A stretch of 64,000 nucleotides of DNA. Source: Comamonadaceae bacterium. GTDB taxonomy: Bacteria > Pseudomonadota > Gammaproteobacteria > Burkholderiales > Burkholderiaceae_C. The stretch spans positions 1-64,000 of the forward strand of contig CANGNS010000017.1 in assembly GCA_947455465.1 (NCBI GenBank), read 5' to 3'. Below the pieces are notes generated by a model. It saw nothing but the letters and a program-made list of their open reading frames with translations. It was not told where the DNA came from and made no database searches. Position numbers and translations under genes: made by a program. This document shows, one piece after another, positions 33,327-41,949 of the stretch; within the stretch, counting starts at the first letter, position 1; each line of letters starts with the position of its first letter.

Positions 33327-35654
33327 ATGTCTTCGAAACAACACGCTTTTGCCCTGAGCCGGGTGGCACGCGCCACACTGCTGCTCCTGTGCGCCAGTCC
33401 TTTGGTGGCCCTGGCCGCCGATGAGGAAACCGATGCGCTTACCCAAGCCTCCAGCACGCTGGAAGTGGGGGTGGCCAGCACCTCGCAGGCTTCGGCCAAG
33501 TTCGGCGAATACAACGGCCTGAACCAGGCGCAGGCCAGCCTGATCGGCAACTTCAGCCTGCGCGGCGGCAGCGCCTACGGAATGGGCGCGGGCCTGGGCC
33601 GTTGGGAGCTCGAGGGTAGCAATCTGGGCACCACCGCAGGCGCCATCGGCTTGCGGGTGAGCGAGCAAGGCCAGTGGAGCATTGGCCTGCGCTACGAGGA
33701 GTTGCGCCACAACCTGTGGGACAGCTACCAAACCCCGTATGTAGGCGCCAACGGCGGCAACAGTTTTACGCTGCCAGGCTTTGGGCTGGCGGCCAATACC
33801 ACCACTTTGACCACCGACCAGCTGGCGGCGTACCACAACCTTAATGTAGACAGCACGCGGCGCAACAGCGCGGCCAGTGCCAGCGTGGACATCAATTCGC
33901 GCCTGGCGCTCAAGCTGGACTTCAACCATCTGGAGCAAAGCGGCGCCAAGCTGATGGCCTTTGGCTCGGCGGCCTATGGCTCCACACCCGCGCCCGGCGG
34001 CGAAGTGGTCTCCATCCTGCCCAACCCGACACGCTACCAGACCAACAGCGTCAACGCCTCGCTGCAGTGGAGCGCCGACGGAGCGCACCTGAACGCGGCC
34101 TATTACGGCTCGTTTTTCCGCAACAGCGACGACCGGGTGATGTTCACCACCTACGCCGGTGCAGCCAACGCCCAAACCATGAGCACGCCCCCGGGCAATG
34201 ACTTCCACCAGCTCAGCCTGGGCGGAAGCTATCCGGTGGGCGACAGCACCCGCTTAAGCGGCACCGTCTCGGTAGCGCGCAATACCCAAAACGATCCCTT
34301 CGTGGTCGACGCTTTCATGTACATCACGCCCAGCGTGGCCGATGGCAATCTGAAGGCTTCGCTCAATGGCGTGGTGGTCACGCAGCATGCCGACCTCAAG
34401 CTCACCCAGCGCAGCAGCAAAGATGTGCAGCTGACGGTGGCTTGGAAATACGACTGGCGTGACAACCAAACCGAGTCCTCGGTTTACAACTTTCAGGCCA
34501 TTGGCGCCAACAACATCGCCAATTACCCCAACACGCCCCTGAGCACCAAGAAAAGCCAGGCCGAGGCGGCGGCTGATTACCGCATCGACGGCCAGCAAAA
34601 ACTGCGCGTGGGCCTGACCCACGACGAGCTCTCGCGCTGGTGCAAACAGTATGCGATTGGCGGCACCAACTACCCCGCAGGCACCAACTGCGTCGTTGCG
34701 GTGGCCACCAAGGAAGACAAGCTCAGCGCCAGCTACAAACTCGCCGCCAGCGAGGACGTTAACGCCAGCCTGGGCTACAGCGTCGGCAAGCGCCAAACCA
34801 ACTCCGACCCCAACGCCATCGTCGCCATGGTTGGCGTGCGCGGCGGTGATGTGGGTGCCGTGGTGGGCACCATCAAGGGCCTCAACGGCGGCGATTACCA
34901 GGGCTTTTACCCGGTATTTGACGCCAGCCGCACCCAGCAAATGCTCAAAACCGGTTTGAACCTGCAAGCGGCCGAGAACCTGAACCTGGACATCGGCGCA
35001 CGCTACACCGATGACAAATACGACTCCACCTACGGCGTGCAATCGGGCAAAAGCTGGGCGCTGCACTTGGACAGCGCGTACCACTACGCCGAAGACGGCG
35101 CCTTCACCGCCTATGCCTCACGCCAGTACCAGCAGCGTGATCTGACCGATTTGCAACGTTCGATCGCCCAGGGCGCCGGTGCGGCCAGTGCCACCGCCGT
35201 GGCTATTCCTGCCGGCGCGACCTGGACCAATGTGCTCAAAACCGACGAACTTTCGGTGGGTCTGAACCTGCGCCAAGGTGGCCTTGTAGGCGGCAAAGTG
35301 GAGATGGTGGCCGACCTGAGCTACTCGCTGGGCAGCTCCAACTACGCCACGGCGCTGAACTACAGCACCACGACGACCGGCGGCATTACGTGCGCCGACC
35401 CGCGCATCCTCTCTTGCGGCGCGCTGCCGGACGTACGCGCTGAACTGGCGGCCTTGAAGCTCAACGCCTCTTACCGCCTGGACAAGAGCAGCCAAGTGGC
35501 CCTGGGCTACCTCTACCAAAAGCTCTTGAGCACCGACTATTACTACAACGGCCTGGCTTATGGCTACAACCCCAACTCCATGTTGGCGACCAACCAGGTG
35601 GCGCCTAACTATGAAGTGCAGGTGGTGGCGGTCAGTTACCTCTTTAACTTCTAA
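33327..35654 (+). CDS. mtoB: Outer-membrane porin of the decaheme conduit, MtrB/MtoB/PioB family
   Basis: The 775-residue precursor has a signal peptide ending at LVALA. The rest is a large transmembrane beta-barrel: alternating amphipathic strands, many aromatic residues at strand ends and a final YLFNF at the C-terminus for Bam insertion. It follows the decaheme gene by 16 bases. In the family the barrel sheathes the decaheme protein and lets it cross the outer membrane. The CxxC pair near the mature N-terminus of Shewanella MtrB is not seen here, and the few Cys residues lie in the C-terminal half. Long loops rich in Gly, Asn and Ala suggest extensive surface exposure. Confidence 0.9.
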   Translation: MSSKQHAFALSRVARATLLLLCASPLVALAADEETDALTQASSTLEVGVASTSQASAKFGEYNGLNQAQASLIGNFSLRGGSAYGMGAGLGRWELEGSNLGTTAGAIGLRVSEQGQWSIGLRYEELRHNLWDSYQTPYVGANGGNSFTLPGFGLAANTTTLTTDQLAAYHNLNVDSTRRNSAASASVDINSRLALKLDFNHLEQSGAKLMAFGSAAYGSTPAPGGEVVSILPNPTRYQTNSVNASLQWSADGAHLNAAYYGSFFRNSDDRVMFTTYAGAANAQTMSTPPGNDFHQLSLGGSYPVGDSTRLSGTVSVARNTQNDPFVVDAFMYITPSVADGNLKASLNGVVVTQHADLKLTQRSSKDVQLTVAWKYDWRDNQTESSVYNFQAIGANNIANYPNTPLSTKKSQAEAAADYRIDGQQKLRVGLTHDELSRWCKQYAIGGTNYPAGTNCVVAVATKEDKLSASYKLAASEDVNASLGYSVGKRQTNSDPNAIVAMVGVRGGDVGAVVGTIKGLNGGDYQGFYPVFDASRTQQMLKTGLNLQAAENLNLDIGARYTDDKYDSTYGVQSGKSWALHLDSAYHYAEDGAFTAYASRQYQQRDLTDLQRSIAQGAGAASATAVAIPAGATWTNVLKTDELSVGLNLRQGGLVGGKVEMVADLSYSLGSSNYATALNYSTTTTGGITCADPRILSCGALPDVRAELAALKLNASYRLDKSSQVALGYLYQKLLSTDYYYNGLAYGYNPNSMLATNQVAPNYEVQVVAVSYLFNF

Positions 35655-35732
35655 GGCCCGCGTGGCCTGAGTCCGGACACTGCGGCCTGGGGCTTGCGAT
35701 GTCCATTCGTTTATATAAAAGGAGACAGTCCT

Positions 35733-36326
35733 ATGGAACAACCTAGTGGAACTCTGGCGCGTTGGTGGGCGGCCATCAACCGTCCCAGCACCCGTTACTC
35801 GCTACTGGCGATCTCCTCGATCGCCTTTGTGCTGGGTATTATTTTCTGGGGCGGCTTTAATACCGCCATGGAAGCGACCAACACCCTGGAGTTTTGCACC
35901 ACCTGCCATGAAATGCGGGACAACGTCTACCAGGAATACAAGGAAACCATCCATTTCACCAACCGCACCGGCGTGCGCGCGGTGTGCTCGGACTGCCATG
36001 TGCCCAAGGACTGGACGCATAAAATGATCCGCAAGATGCAGGCCAGCGGCGAGGTATGGGGTAAGCTTACCGGTACCATTGACACCAAAGAGAAGTTTGA
36101 AGCCAAGCGCATGGAGCTGGCCACCCACGAATGGGACCGCATGAAAAACAACGGTTCGCGCGAGTGCCGCAACTGCCACAGCTTCGAATCCATGAGCCCG
36201 GATCTGCAAAAGCAAACACCATACAAAAAGCATATGAAGGCCAAAGAAGAGGGTAAAACCTGTATCGATTGCCACAAAGGCATTGCCCATCATCTGCCCA
36301 AGGAATACGTCGATCCTGATGAATAA
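35733..36326 (+). CDS. cymA: Tetraheme quinol dehydrogenase, CymA/NapC/NirT family
   Basis: The product has 197 residues. One N-terminal transmembrane helix (about 25-47) anchors a periplasmic domain with four heme sites: CTTCHEM (with the CHxM pattern of NapC/NrfH proteins), CSDCH, CRNCH and CIDCH. Proteins of this family exchange electrons between the quinone pool and periplasmic carriers. Its place after the decaheme conduit makes it the inner-membrane end of the pathway, working as quinol oxidase or, in an iron-oxidising direction, as quinone reductase. The start is fixed by a strong AAAGGAG site. The preceding 78 bases after the porin gene hold no gene. Confidence 0.92.
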   Translation: MEQPSGTLARWWAAINRPSTRYSLLAISSIAFVLGIIFWGGFNTAMEATNTLEFCTTCHEMRDNVYQEYKETIHFTNRTGVRAVCSDCHVPKDWTHKMIRKMQASGEVWGKLTGTIDTKEKFEAKRMELATHEWDRMKNNGSRECRNCHSFESMSPDLQKQTPYKKHMKAKEEGKTCIDCHKGIAHHLPKEYVDPDE

Positions 36327-36334
36327 ACCCCTGC

Positions 36335-36949
36335 ATGCTGTCTGTCGCTGATCTGTCCTGCATTCGCGGCGACCGCACCCTGTTTCGTGGCCTTGGCTTC
36401 ACGCTCGAGGCCGGGCAGTGCCTGCATCTGCAAGGGGGTAACGGGGTGGGCAAGACCAGCTTGCTGCGCATCGTGGCCGGCTTGTCGCCCGCCGCCCAAG
36501 GCGAGGTGCGCTGGCACGGGGAGTTGCTGGGCAGCCCGGGCTGCCAATTGCCGGCCCAGCTGCTCTACCTGGGCCACCTGCTGGCCCTCAAGGACGAACT
36601 CAGCGCCGTAGAGAACCTGGTCTCTGGCAGCGCCATTGCGGGCAGCAGCGTAGGCGCCGCCCAGGCCTTGGACGCCTTAAAACAGCTGGGCCTGGCTGGC
36701 CGCACCGCCTTGCCCGTGCGTGTGCTCTCGCAGGGCCAAAAGCGGCGCGTCGCATTGGCCCGCCTGTTGTTGCAGCAAAACCCCTTGTGGGTGCTCGATG
36801 AACCCTTTGTGGCGCTTGATGCCGCCGCCCATGCGCTCATCGAGCAGGTCTTGCACGGGCATGTGGCCCGCGGCGGCATGGTCTTGCTGACCAGCCACCA
36901 GCCGGTCGACCTCGGAGCGCAGGTCCGCAGCCTGCGCCTGGACGCATGA
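36335..36949 (+). CDS. ccmA: Heme exporter ATP-binding subunit CcmA
   Basis: This is the ABC ATPase of cytochrome c maturation System I; with CcmB it drives release of holo-CcmE from CcmC. Its 204 residues show Walker A (GGNGVGKTSLLR), the signature VLSQGQKRRVALARL and Walker B (LWVLDEPFVALD). It starts 8 bases after the CymA-type gene and overlaps ccmB, so the whole maturation operon probably reads on from the cytochrome genes. Confidence 0.95.
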   Translation: MLSVADLSCIRGDRTLFRGLGFTLEAGQCLHLQGGNGVGKTSLLRIVAGLSPAAQGEVRWHGELLGSPGCQLPAQLLYLGHLLALKDELSAVENLVSGSAIAGSSVGAAQALDALKQLGLAGRTALPVRVLSQGQKRRVALARLLLQQNPLWVLDEPFVALDAAAHALIEQVLHGHVARGGMVLLTSHQPVDLGAQVRSLRLDA

Positions 36950-37611
36950 AGGCCGTCGCCGCCGTCCTGCAGCGCGACCTGCGCCTGGCCATGCGCCGCA
37001 AAAGCGAGGTGCTGACGGCCGTTTTCTTCTTTGTGGTGGTGGCCAGTCTGTTCCCGCTGGCCATCGGGCCCGAGCCGGACATGCTGCGCAAAATCGCACC
37101 CGGTATTTTGTGGGTAGGTGCTTTGCTGGCCAGTTTGCTCTCGCTGGGGCGCCTGTTTGCCGCCGATTACCAGGATGGCACGCTCGAGCAGATGGCGCTG
37201 TCGCCAACCCCCATGCCCTTGCTGGTCGCGGCCAAAGTGCTGGCGCACTGGCTGCTCTCGGGCTTGCCCCTGGCGCTGCTCTCGCCCGTGCTGGCCTTGC
37301 AGTTTGACCTGGACAGCGGGACGATGTGGGTGCTGTTTACCTCCTTGCTGCTGGGCACGGCGCTGCTGTCTTTTTTGGGTGCGGTGGGCGCTGCCCTTAC
37401 TTTGGGTGTGCGCGGGGGCGAGGTGCTACTCTCGCTGCTCATACTGCCTCTGTATATTCCGGCATTGGTCTTTGGCTCGGGGGCGGTGGAGGCGCAGATG
37501 GTGGGCATGGGCTATGGCGCCCAGATGTCCATCCTGTCGGCCATGCTGCTGTTGGCGGCATTTTTTGGCCCCTGGGCCTGTGCCTTGGCGTTGCGCATTG
37601 CGCTTGAGTAA
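36946..37611 (+). CDS. ccmB: Heme exporter membrane subunit CcmB
   Basis: The 221-residue inner-membrane protein has about six hydrophobic segments, beginning with a short cytosolic region (VLQRDLRLAMRRKSEVLTAV) typical of CcmB. GYGAQMSILSAMLLLAAFFG forms part of the last helices. It overlaps ccmA by 4 bases, and ccmC starts directly after its stop. It is the permease partner of CcmA in System I. Confidence 0.95.
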   Translation: MKAVAAVLQRDLRLAMRRKSEVLTAVFFFVVVASLFPLAIGPEPDMLRKIAPGILWVGALLASLLSLGRLFAADYQDGTLEQMALSPTPMPLLVAAKVLAHWLLSGLPLALLSPVLALQFDLDSGTMWVLFTSLLLGTALLSFLGAVGAALTLGVRGGEVLLSLLILPLYIPALVFGSGAVEAQMVGMGYGAQMSILSAMLLLAAFFGPWACALALRIALE

Positions 37612-38352
37612 ATGGAAAATTTCAAAATTCGCTGGTTTCATTGGGCTGCACCCCAAACCTTTTACCCCTTGGCGGGCCGGCTGTGGCCGTTTTTTGGCCT
37701 GATCGCGGCCGTTTTGGCGCTGGCGGCGCTGTATTTGGGCTTTTTTGTAGCGCCCACCGACTTTCAGCAAGGCGAGGGCTACCGCATTATTTTTGTGCAC
37801 GTGCCCGCCTCCTGGATGTCCATGGTGATTTACCTGGCCATGGCTTTTTGGGCGTTTTTGGGTTTTACCTTCAACACCCGCCTCTCGGGCATGATGACGC
37901 AGGCGCTGGCGCCCACCGGCGCCATGTTCACCTTTTTGTCTTTGTGGACCGGCGCTTTATGGGGCAAACCCATGTGGGGTGCCTGGTGGGTGTGGGATGC
38001 GCGGCTCACCTCCGAACTGATTTTGTTTTTCCTCTACATGGGCTACATCGCCCTGACCAGCGCCATTGACGATCCGCGCCGTGCCGACCGCGCAGGCGGC
38101 CTCTTAGCCCTGGTCGGCGCAGTCAACGTGCCCATTATTTATTTCTCTGTGAAGTGGTGGAACACCTTGCACCAAGGCGCCTCGGTCTCGGTGACCAAGG
38201 GCTCGAGCATGGCGCACACCATGCTGTGGGCCATGTTGCTGATGGCGCTGGCGTTTTGGGCCTACAGCATTGCCATGGCTTTGTACCGGGTGCGCAGCAT
38301 CATCCTGGTGCGTGAGCGCCATACGCAATGGGTGCAGGAGGTGGCGGCATGA
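37612..38352 (+). CDS. ccmC: Heme handling protein CcmC
   Basis: The 246-residue protein has six transmembrane helices and loads heme onto CcmE. The tryptophan-rich WWD-type domain is visible as GALWGKPMWGAWWVWDARLT, with His ligands in IFVHVPASW and in KWWNTLHQGAS. It starts right after ccmB and overlaps ccmD by ATGA. Confidence 0.96.
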   Translation: MENFKIRWFHWAAPQTFYPLAGRLWPFFGLIAAVLALAALYLGFFVAPTDFQQGEGYRIIFVHVPASWMSMVIYLAMAFWAFLGFTFNTRLSGMMTQALAPTGAMFTFLSLWTGALWGKPMWGAWWVWDARLTSELILFFLYMGYIALTSAIDDPRRADRAGGLLALVGAVNVPIIYFSVKWWNTLHQGASVSVTKGSSMAHTMLWAMLLMALAFWAYSIAMALYRVRSIILVRERHTQWVQEVAA

Positions 38353-38534
38353 TCTGGGAAAGCTGGGACGCTTTTTGGTCCATGGGCGGCTACGGCCCCT
38401 ACGTCTGGGGCTCGTATGGGGTGGTGCTGCTGTGTATCGCCATCGAAATTGTCAGTGCGCGCACCGCGCACAACGCCAGCGTGCAGTCCGTGCGCGCCAT
38501 GCAGGAGGAACCCGACCATGACGCCACGCCGTAA
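38349..38534 (+). CDS. ccmD: CcmD, small membrane subunit
   Basis: This 61-residue protein has one transmembrane helix ([20 protein letters not shown]) and a charged C-terminus. It stabilises the CcmABC complex and is needed to release holo-CcmE. The [21 protein letters not shown]-terminus is typical of CcmD. It starts at an ATGA overlap with ccmC and overlaps the ccmE start, so order and spacing agree with the rest of the operon. Confidence 0.92.
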   Translation: MIWESWDAFWSMGGYGPYVWGSYGVVLLCIAIEIVSARTAHNASVQSVRAMQEEPDHDATP

Positions 38535-38973
38535 ACGCTTTGCCATTGCCCTGGGCATTCTGGCCGTGGTGGGTGCCGTCACCGCGCTGGTGCTCAATGC
38601 TTTTCAGAGCAATTTGGTGTTCTTCTACACCCCCAGCCAAATTGCCGCCTCCGAGGCACCCACCGGGCGCACCTTTCGCTTAGGTGGTTTGGTGCAGGCC
38701 GGTAGCGTGCAGCGCGAAGGGGTGCTGGTGCGCTTTACCGTGACCGATACGGCGCAAAACGTGCCCGTGGAGTTCAGCGGCATCCTGCCCGACCTGTTTA
38801 AGGAAGGCAAAGGCGTGGTTGCCCAAGGCAAGCTCGAAGGCGGCGTCTTTCGCGCCAAAGAGGTGCTGGCCAAGCACGACGAAAACTACATGCCGCCCGA
38901 GGCGGCCCAAGCCCTGAAAAATGCCGCCCAGGCCAACGCCAAAGCGGCGGCCACGGTGGTCACGAGCCCCTAA
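38518..38973 (+). CDS. ccmE: Heme chaperone CcmE
   Basis: The 151-residue protein has one N-terminal helix (about 8-29) and a periplasmic OB-fold domain. The heme-binding His is in [13 protein letters not shown], where the downstream Tyr is also conserved. It binds heme covalently and hands it to CcmF. The true start is the ATG overlapping the ccmD end; the open frame upstream lies in ccmD. Confidence 0.96.
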   Translation: MTPRRKRFAIALGILAVVGAVTALVLNAFQSNLVFFYTPSQIAASEAPTGRTFRLGGLVQAGSVQREGVLVRFTVTDTAQNVPVEFSGILPDLFKEGKGVVAQGKLEGGVFRAKEVLAKHDENYMPPEAAQALKNAAQANAKAAATVVTSP

Positions 38974-38975
38974 CT

Positions 38976-40928
38976 ATGATTCCTGAAATCGGACACTTTT
39001 CCCTTTGGCTGGCCCTGGGGATCGCCTTGGTGATGGGCGCTGTGCCTCTGGCCGGTGCGCAAAGCGGGCGCGCCGACTGGATGGCCCTGGCCCGTCCGCT
39101 GGCCTATGCCTTGTTTTTCTGCGTGGCCCTGGCTTTTGGCTGCCTGGTCAGCGCCTTTGTCAACCACGACTTTTCGGTGGCCTATGTGGTGTCCAACTCC
39201 AACACGGCTTTGCCCTTGCAGTACCGCATAGCCGGGGTGTGGGGCGGGCATGAGGGCTCCTTGCTGCTGTGGGTGCAAATGCTGGCCCTGTGGACCGTGG
39301 CGGTGGCGCTTTTTAGCCGGCACCTGCCGCAGGCCGTGGCGGCGCGCATTTTGGCGGTGATGGGGTTGGTGGCGGTGGGCTTTTTGCTCTTTATGCTGCT
39401 CACCTCCAACCCCTTTGACCGCCTCTTCCCCGCTGCCCTGGAAGGGCGCGACCTCAACCCCTTGCTGCAAGACCCTGGCATGGTCATCCACCCGCCCATG
39501 CTGTACATGGGCTACGTGGGCTTTTCGGTGGCATTTGCATTTGCCATTGCCGCCTTGATTGGTGGCAACTTAGACGCGCACTGGGCGCGCTGGACCCGCC
39601 CCTGGACCACGGTGGCGTGGATGTTTTTAACCATCGGCATCGCGCTGGGTAGCTCCTGGGCGTATTACGAGCTGGGCTGGGGCGGCTGGTGGTTTTGGGA
39701 CCCGGTGGAAAACGCCTCGCTCATGCCCTGGCTGTTGGGCACGGCCCTGATCCATTCGCTGGCCGTGACCGAAAAGCGCAACAGCTTTAAGTCTTGGACC
39801 GTCTTGCTGGCCATCCTGGCGTTTTCTTTTTCGCTCCTGGGGACGTTTTTGGTCCGCTCCGGCGTGTTGTCCTCGGTCCATGCGTTTGCCACGGACCCCA
39901 CCCGCGGCCAGTTTATTTTGGCGTTTTTGGCGGTGGTGATTGGCGGCTCTTTTTCCCTGTACGCCTGGCGCGCGCCGGACGTGGGCATTGGCAAGCGCTT
40001 TGGCCTGTGGTCTAAAGAGTCCAGCTTGCTGGCCAATAACGTGCTGCTGCTGGTGGCCGCGCTGGCCGTCATGCTGGGCACTTTGTACCCGCTGGTGCTC
40101 GATGCCCTGGGCCTGGGCAAGATTTCCGTCGGCCCACCGTACTTTGACGCGGTGTTTATGCCGCTGATGGCGCCCACGGTGTTCCTGATGGGTATTGGCC
40201 CCTTGGCACGCTGGAAAGATGCGCAGCTGCCCGCCCTGGCCTTGCGCCTGCGCTGGGCGGCGGGTGTGGCGGTGCTGGCGGCGCTCTTGACCGGCTGGCT
40301 GGCCGGTGAGGTGCGGCCTGTCTCCACCCTGGGTTTGGTGATGGCGTTTTGGATCATGGGCTCGGTAGCGACCGATTTGTGGGGCCGCATGCATCCGCAG
40401 GGTACCGATTGGGCCCATGCCGGTGCGCGTTTGCGCCAAGTGCCGCGCGCGCTGGCCGGCATGATGGTGGCGCACCTGGGTATCGCTGTGTTTTGTATTG
40501 GCATAGTTATGGTCAAGACCTACGAGGTCGAGAGCGATGTCAAGATGTCCGTGGGCGATACCACCACGGTGCGTGGCTACACCTTCCGCTTTGACGGCAT
40601 CAAAGAACTGCAGGGCCCCAACTATGTGGCAGCGCAAGGGCAGATGCAGGTCAGCAAAGACGGCCGCCCTGTGGCCACCTTGCGCCCCGAAAAACGCATT
40701 TACCGCGTGCAACAAAACCCCATGACCGAGGCCGCCATCGACGCAGGCCTGACCCGTGACTTGTACGTCTCCCTGGGCGAAGCGGTCGACGGTGGGGCCT
40801 GGATTGTGCGGGTCTACGTCAAGCCTTTTATCAACTGGATCTGGGGCGGCTGCCTGTTGATGGCGCTGGGTGGTTTGCTGGCTGTCTCGGACCGGCGTTA
40901 CCGCCGTGGCCAGGGGGTGGCGCCATGA
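38976..40928 (+). CDS. ccmF: Heme lyase subunit CcmF
   Basis: The 650-residue polytopic protein ligates heme to apocytochromes. The WWD domain reads LGWGGWWFWDPVENASLMPW, and further conserved segments are WGGHEGSLLLWV and HPPMLYMGYVGFS with His ligands. More than a dozen hydrophobic segments fit the family, and a periplasmic domain lies near the C-terminus (about 530-610). It starts 2 bases after ccmE and overlaps ccmG. Confidence 0.96.
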   Translation: MIPEIGHFSLWLALGIALVMGAVPLAGAQSGRADWMALARPLAYALFFCVALAFGCLVSAFVNHDFSVAYVVSNSNTALPLQYRIAGVWGGHEGSLLLWVQMLALWTVAVALFSRHLPQAVAARILAVMGLVAVGFLLFMLLTSNPFDRLFPAALEGRDLNPLLQDPGMVIHPPMLYMGYVGFSVAFAFAIAALIGGNLDAHWARWTRPWTTVAWMFLTIGIALGSSWAYYELGWGGWWFWDPVENASLMPWLLGTALIHSLAVTEKRNSFKSWTVLLAILAFSFSLLGTFLVRSGVLSSVHAFATDPTRGQFILAFLAVVIGGSFSLYAWRAPDVGIGKRFGLWSKESSLLANNVLLLVAALAVMLGTLYPLVLDALGLGKISVGPPYFDAVFMPLMAPTVFLMGIGPLARWKDAQLPALALRLRWAAGVAVLAALLTGWLAGEVRPVSTLGLVMAFWIMGSVATDLWGRMHPQGTDWAHAGARLRQVPRALAGMMVAHLGIAVFCIGIVMVKTYEVESDVKMSVGDTTTVRGYTFRFDGIKELQGPNYVAAQGQMQVSKDGRPVATLRPEKRIYRVQQNPMTEAAIDAGLTRDLYVSLGEAVDGGAWIVRVYVKPFINWIWGGCLLMALGGLLAVSDRRYRRGQGVAP

Positions 40929-41455
40929 GGCATATGCGCTATCTGGTGCCTTTGGGCATCTTGCTGGTCTTGTTGTATTTTCTGCGCGCCGGCCTGAGCC
41001 TGAACCCGCGCGAGGTGCCTTCGCCCTTGATCGGCAAACCCGCGCCCGCGTTTTCGCTGGCCCGTCTGGACCAGCCTGCCGTGCGCATTGCCAAAGAAGA
41101 CTTGCGCGGCAAGGTGTGGATCTTGAACGTCTGGGCCTCCTGGTGCGTGGCCTGCCGCCAAGAGCATCCGCTGCTGGTAGCCTATTCCAAGCAAGCCCAA
41201 GTGCCGATTTATGGCCTGAACTACAAAGACGAACCGGCCGCGGGCCTCAAATGGCTGGCGGATTTTGGCAACCCCTACACCGCTTCGCTGGCGGACCGCG
41301 ACGGGCGCGTGGGCATCGACTTTGGCGTCTACGGCGTGCCCGAGACCTTCGTTATCGACGGCGAAGGCGTGATCCGCTACAAACACATCGGCCCGCTCAC
41401 CCCCGAGGTGCTGCGCGACACCATAGACCCTTTGCTCAAACAACTCCATGGCTGA
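40925..41455 (+). CDS. ccmG: Thioredoxin-like protein CcmG/DsbE
   Basis: The product has 176 residues: an N-terminal membrane anchor (about 4-22) and then a periplasmic thioredoxin fold with the active-site motif WASWCVACRQEHP. GVPETFVIDGEGVIRYKHIG is the conserved cis-Pro region. It keeps apocytochrome heme-binding cysteines reduced. ATGA-type overlaps join it to ccmF, and it overlaps ccmH by 8 bases. Confidence 0.96.
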   Translation: MRHMRYLVPLGILLVLLYFLRAGLSLNPREVPSPLIGKPAPAFSLARLDQPAVRIAKEDLRGKVWILNVWASWCVACRQEHPLLVAYSKQAQVPIYGLNYKDEPAAGLKWLADFGNPYTASLADRDGRVGIDFGVYGVPETFVIDGEGVIRYKHIGPLTPEVLRDTIDPLLKQLHG

Positions 41456-41939
41456 TACACGTTTTGCAGGCTCTGGGTGGCGCGCGCTGGTGCTGAGCGC
41501 CCTATTGGCGTGCGCCGTGGGCGCCGCGCTGGCCAATGAAGCGGCCCCCGCCAGTGCCGACCCGGTGCTCGAGGCGCGTGTGATGAAGCTCTCTAGCGAG
41601 CTGCGCTGCCTGGTCTGCCAAAACCAGACCATCGCCGATTCCCATGCCGAACTGGCCGTGGACCTGCGCCGCCAGGTGCGCGAGATGCTGCAAGCAGGCC
41701 AGTCTGACCAGCAAGTGATCGACTTCATGACCGCGCGCTACGGCGACTTTGTGCTCTACCGCCCGCCCTTCAAACCTTTGACAGCTTTGCTCTGGGTGGG
41801 GCCTGCCGTGATGGTTGTGGCTGGACTGGGAACGCTTTTTGTCGTGCTGCGCAGGCGCAGCCGCTTGGCGGACTCGGCCTTCGAAGCCGATAGCGCCGAT
41901 GGTGGCGACGACGCACCCAACGACCCGCACCTCTCCTGA
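41448..41939 (+). CDS. ccmH: Cytochrome c maturation thiol protein CcmH
   Basis: The 163-residue protein has a signal or anchor sequence at 14-30, the redox pair in LRCLVCQNQTIADSHAELAV and a C-terminal transmembrane helix (about 105-128). It acts with CcmG and CcmI in presenting reduced apocytochrome to CcmF. The C-terminal tail after the helix is acidic and variable. Confidence 0.95.
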   Translation: MADTRFAGSGWRALVLSALLACAVGAALANEAAPASADPVLEARVMKLSSELRCLVCQNQTIADSHAELAVDLRRQVREMLQAGQSDQQVIDFMTARYGDFVLYRPPFKPLTALLWVGPAVMVVAGLGTLFVVLRRRSRLADSAFEADSADGGDDAPNDPHLS

Positions 41940-41949
41940 GACCGCCTCC

